A stretch of 64,000 nt of DNA, taken from assembly GCA_023437715.1 (NCBI GenBank), contig JAEZFK010000035.1:1-64000 (forward strand). Direction: 5' to 3'. Below, in pieces: positions 63,264 through 64,000 of the stretch (position 1 is its first letter; every line of letters starts with the position of its first letter). This stretch comes from Bacillota bacterium (GTDB lineage Bacteria; Bacillota; Clostridia; Lachnospirales; Lachnospiraceae). The notes below the pieces were generated by a model, which worked only from the letters and a program-made list of their open reading frames with translations, had not been told where the DNA came from and did no database searches. Made by a program: the position numbers and the translations under genes.

Positions 63264-63797
63264 TTATGGCTGTCCCGTGAAAAAGCCGTATACCTTCTCA
63301 TATATTTCCTCTTTATACGGCTTAAATTCCTCTTCCGTCACAGGTCTTCCATGGCTCATGATCCACAGCCTGACAGGGCTGTCCAGGGGCTTTAGGGGCA
63401 TCTGCAGGTAAAGGAAAGAATTTGGATGAAATCCAAGCCTTTTATAGAATTCTGCTCTTCGTCCGGTCATAGGTTTTTTCTCTGTTACCGGCTCTATTTC
63501 CAGAAACAGGGGAGATTTTGCTTCCCGGATTACCTCCTTCACCAGCTGTTTTCCGTAGCCCTTTCCCCTGCAGCGCTCTGTGGTGGCCAAATGCTCCACA
63601 AAGACACAGCTATCTAAGTTCCAATAGCCCAGAAAGGCCAGAATTTCCCCGTCCTCCTCCATGGCTCGTAAGCGGTAACGGGGATTTTCCAGAACCTTTT
63701 TCTGTCCTTCTCTGGTACGCCGCTCATTTTCGGGAAAGGATTCCTTGTATATGGAATAGATTTCTTCAAAACGGGTCTGGGGGTTTTTTAATAACAT
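63264..63797 (-). CDS. GNAT-family N-acetyltransferase
   Basis: About 177 residues from the ATG at 63797 (AGGAG nine bases upstream; ATG at 63833 has no site). The acetyl-CoA-binding motif is RCRGKGYGKQLV, followed by LFLEIEPV and the FYKRLGF motif. The substrate is not evident. Precedes the glycosyltransferase pair by 53 bases; possibly the same unit. Confidence 0.88.
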   Translation of the reverse strand: MLLKNPQTRFEEIYSIYKESFPENERRTREGQKKVLENPRYRLRAMEEDGEILAFLGYWNLDSCVFVEHLATTERCRGKGYGKQLVKEVIREAKSPLFLEIEPVTEKKPMTGRRAEFYKRLGFHPNSFLYLQMPLKPLDSPVRLWIMSHGRPVTEEEFKPYKEEIYEKVYGFFTGQP

Positions 63798-63836
63798 TGC
63801 ATCAATCTCCTGTTCTTTTATTTCATTTGTCATTAA

Positions 63837-63881
63837 AAGCTGGAAGCTCCGGGATTATCCATCCTGCAGGGCTTCCAGCTT
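63837..63881 (-). terminator. Terminator of the gene at the right edge
   Basis: AAGCTGGAAGC (63837-63847) pairs with GCTTCCAGCTT (63871-63881). On the minus strand TTTT follows. The acetyltransferase start lies only about 40 nt downstream, so either the terminator leaks or the acetyltransferase has a promoter in 63882-63942. Confidence 0.75.
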
Positions 63882-63942
63882 CATTTTACCTGTTCTATTT
63901 ACCTGATAATCTTACTCACCTGTTGTTTATTTCCCAGCAACT

Positions 63943-64000
63943 TTACTTAACGGTAATTCTGCCCTGTCCGGCAGGATTTCCATAATCAGCTCCCACATTG
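63943..64000 (-). CDS. End of an unidentified protein, cut by the window edge
   Basis: The last 18 codons of a minus-strand frame end with TAA at 63943-63945: residues NVGADYGNPAGQ, then GRITVK. The Gly/Asp/Asn-rich end looks like part of a beta-rich or extracellular protein, but it is too short to name. The terminator at 63837-63881 supports a real gene end. Confidence 0.5.
   Translation of the reverse strand, partial: NVGADYGNPAGQGRITVK

Noticed and set aside
1..64000. CRISPR arrays, insertion sequences, tRNA, rRNA or prophage genes.
   Set aside because: No regular repeat-spacer arrays, transposase genes, integrase genes or recognisable tRNA/rRNA sequences were seen; the window appears to be native chromosome.

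Overview
The window is a nearly complete flagellar and chemotaxis chromosome segment of a motile, low-to-moderate GC Gram-positive anaerobe of the Clostridia. The features pointing there are strong GGAGG ribosome sites, TTG/GTG starts, sigma-A and sigma-28-like promoters, FliW-CsrA, the CheC/CheD/CheV adaptation set, a CheC-fused FliY, choline-binding-type wall repeats and Bacillus-like gene order. A Lachnospiraceae member (Lacrimispora/Lachnoclostridium-like) is my best guess from gene content alone; the species cannot be fixed by reading.

Layout. 1-998: start of a minus-strand gene with a strong promoter at the left edge, then a gene-free stretch with a sigma-28-like promoter, a candidate structured RNA, AT-rich repeats and hairpins. 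999-2714: fapA (+). 2816-8541 (-): FliK-like protein, free FlhB C-domain, PilZ protein, two secreted wall-binding-repeat proteins and a lytic transglycosylase. 8670-13302 (+): cheA-cheW-cheR-cheB. 13410-18568 (+): flgM-flgN-flgK-flgL-yviE-like-fliW-csrA, the Bacillus late-gene order. 18571-25902 is mostly minus: a degenerate nucleotidyltransferase-like protein, a second FliD-like protein, fliT-like, fliS and a very large fliD, with one plus-strand C39 peptidase. 26045-27838 (+): a ParA ATPase followed by a repeat-rich ComFB-domain protein. 27835-54306 (-): the fla/che operon, read flgB-fliE-fliF-fliG-fliH-fliI-fliJ-fliK-flgD-flg_new-flgE-flbD-motA-motB-fliM-cheY-flgC-fliY-fliO-fliP-fliQ-fliR-flhB-flhA-sigD-flgF/G-flgG-cheC-cheD-cheV-EAL/HDOD, driven by a consensus sigma-A promoter at 54441-54469. 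54496-64000 (-): cheW, a VanS/VanR-type two-component system, kduI, a chemoreceptor, two paralogous glycosyltransferases, a GNAT acetyltransferase and the end of one more gene.

How it works together. The fla/che operon makes the basal body, hook, export gate, stator and switch plus sigma-28. FlgM holds sigma-28 until the hook is finished; late genes then make hook-associated proteins, caps and chaperones, while FliW-CsrA sets flagellin output. No flagellin gene, fliL, flhF or flhG is visible in the window. CheA/W/R/B/Y/C/D/V and FliY form a full two-branch adaptation system.

Most notable: a ParA-ComFB pair converging on a degenerate EAL-HDOD gene in a locus without FlhF/FlhG; a MotB with Tyr at the essential Asp position; a FlgE with about 230 residues of Ala-rich helical insertion; an out-of-place flgC; a sigma-28-type FliD-like gene back to back with a C39 peptidase on overlapping promoters; and the structured RNA candidate before fapA.
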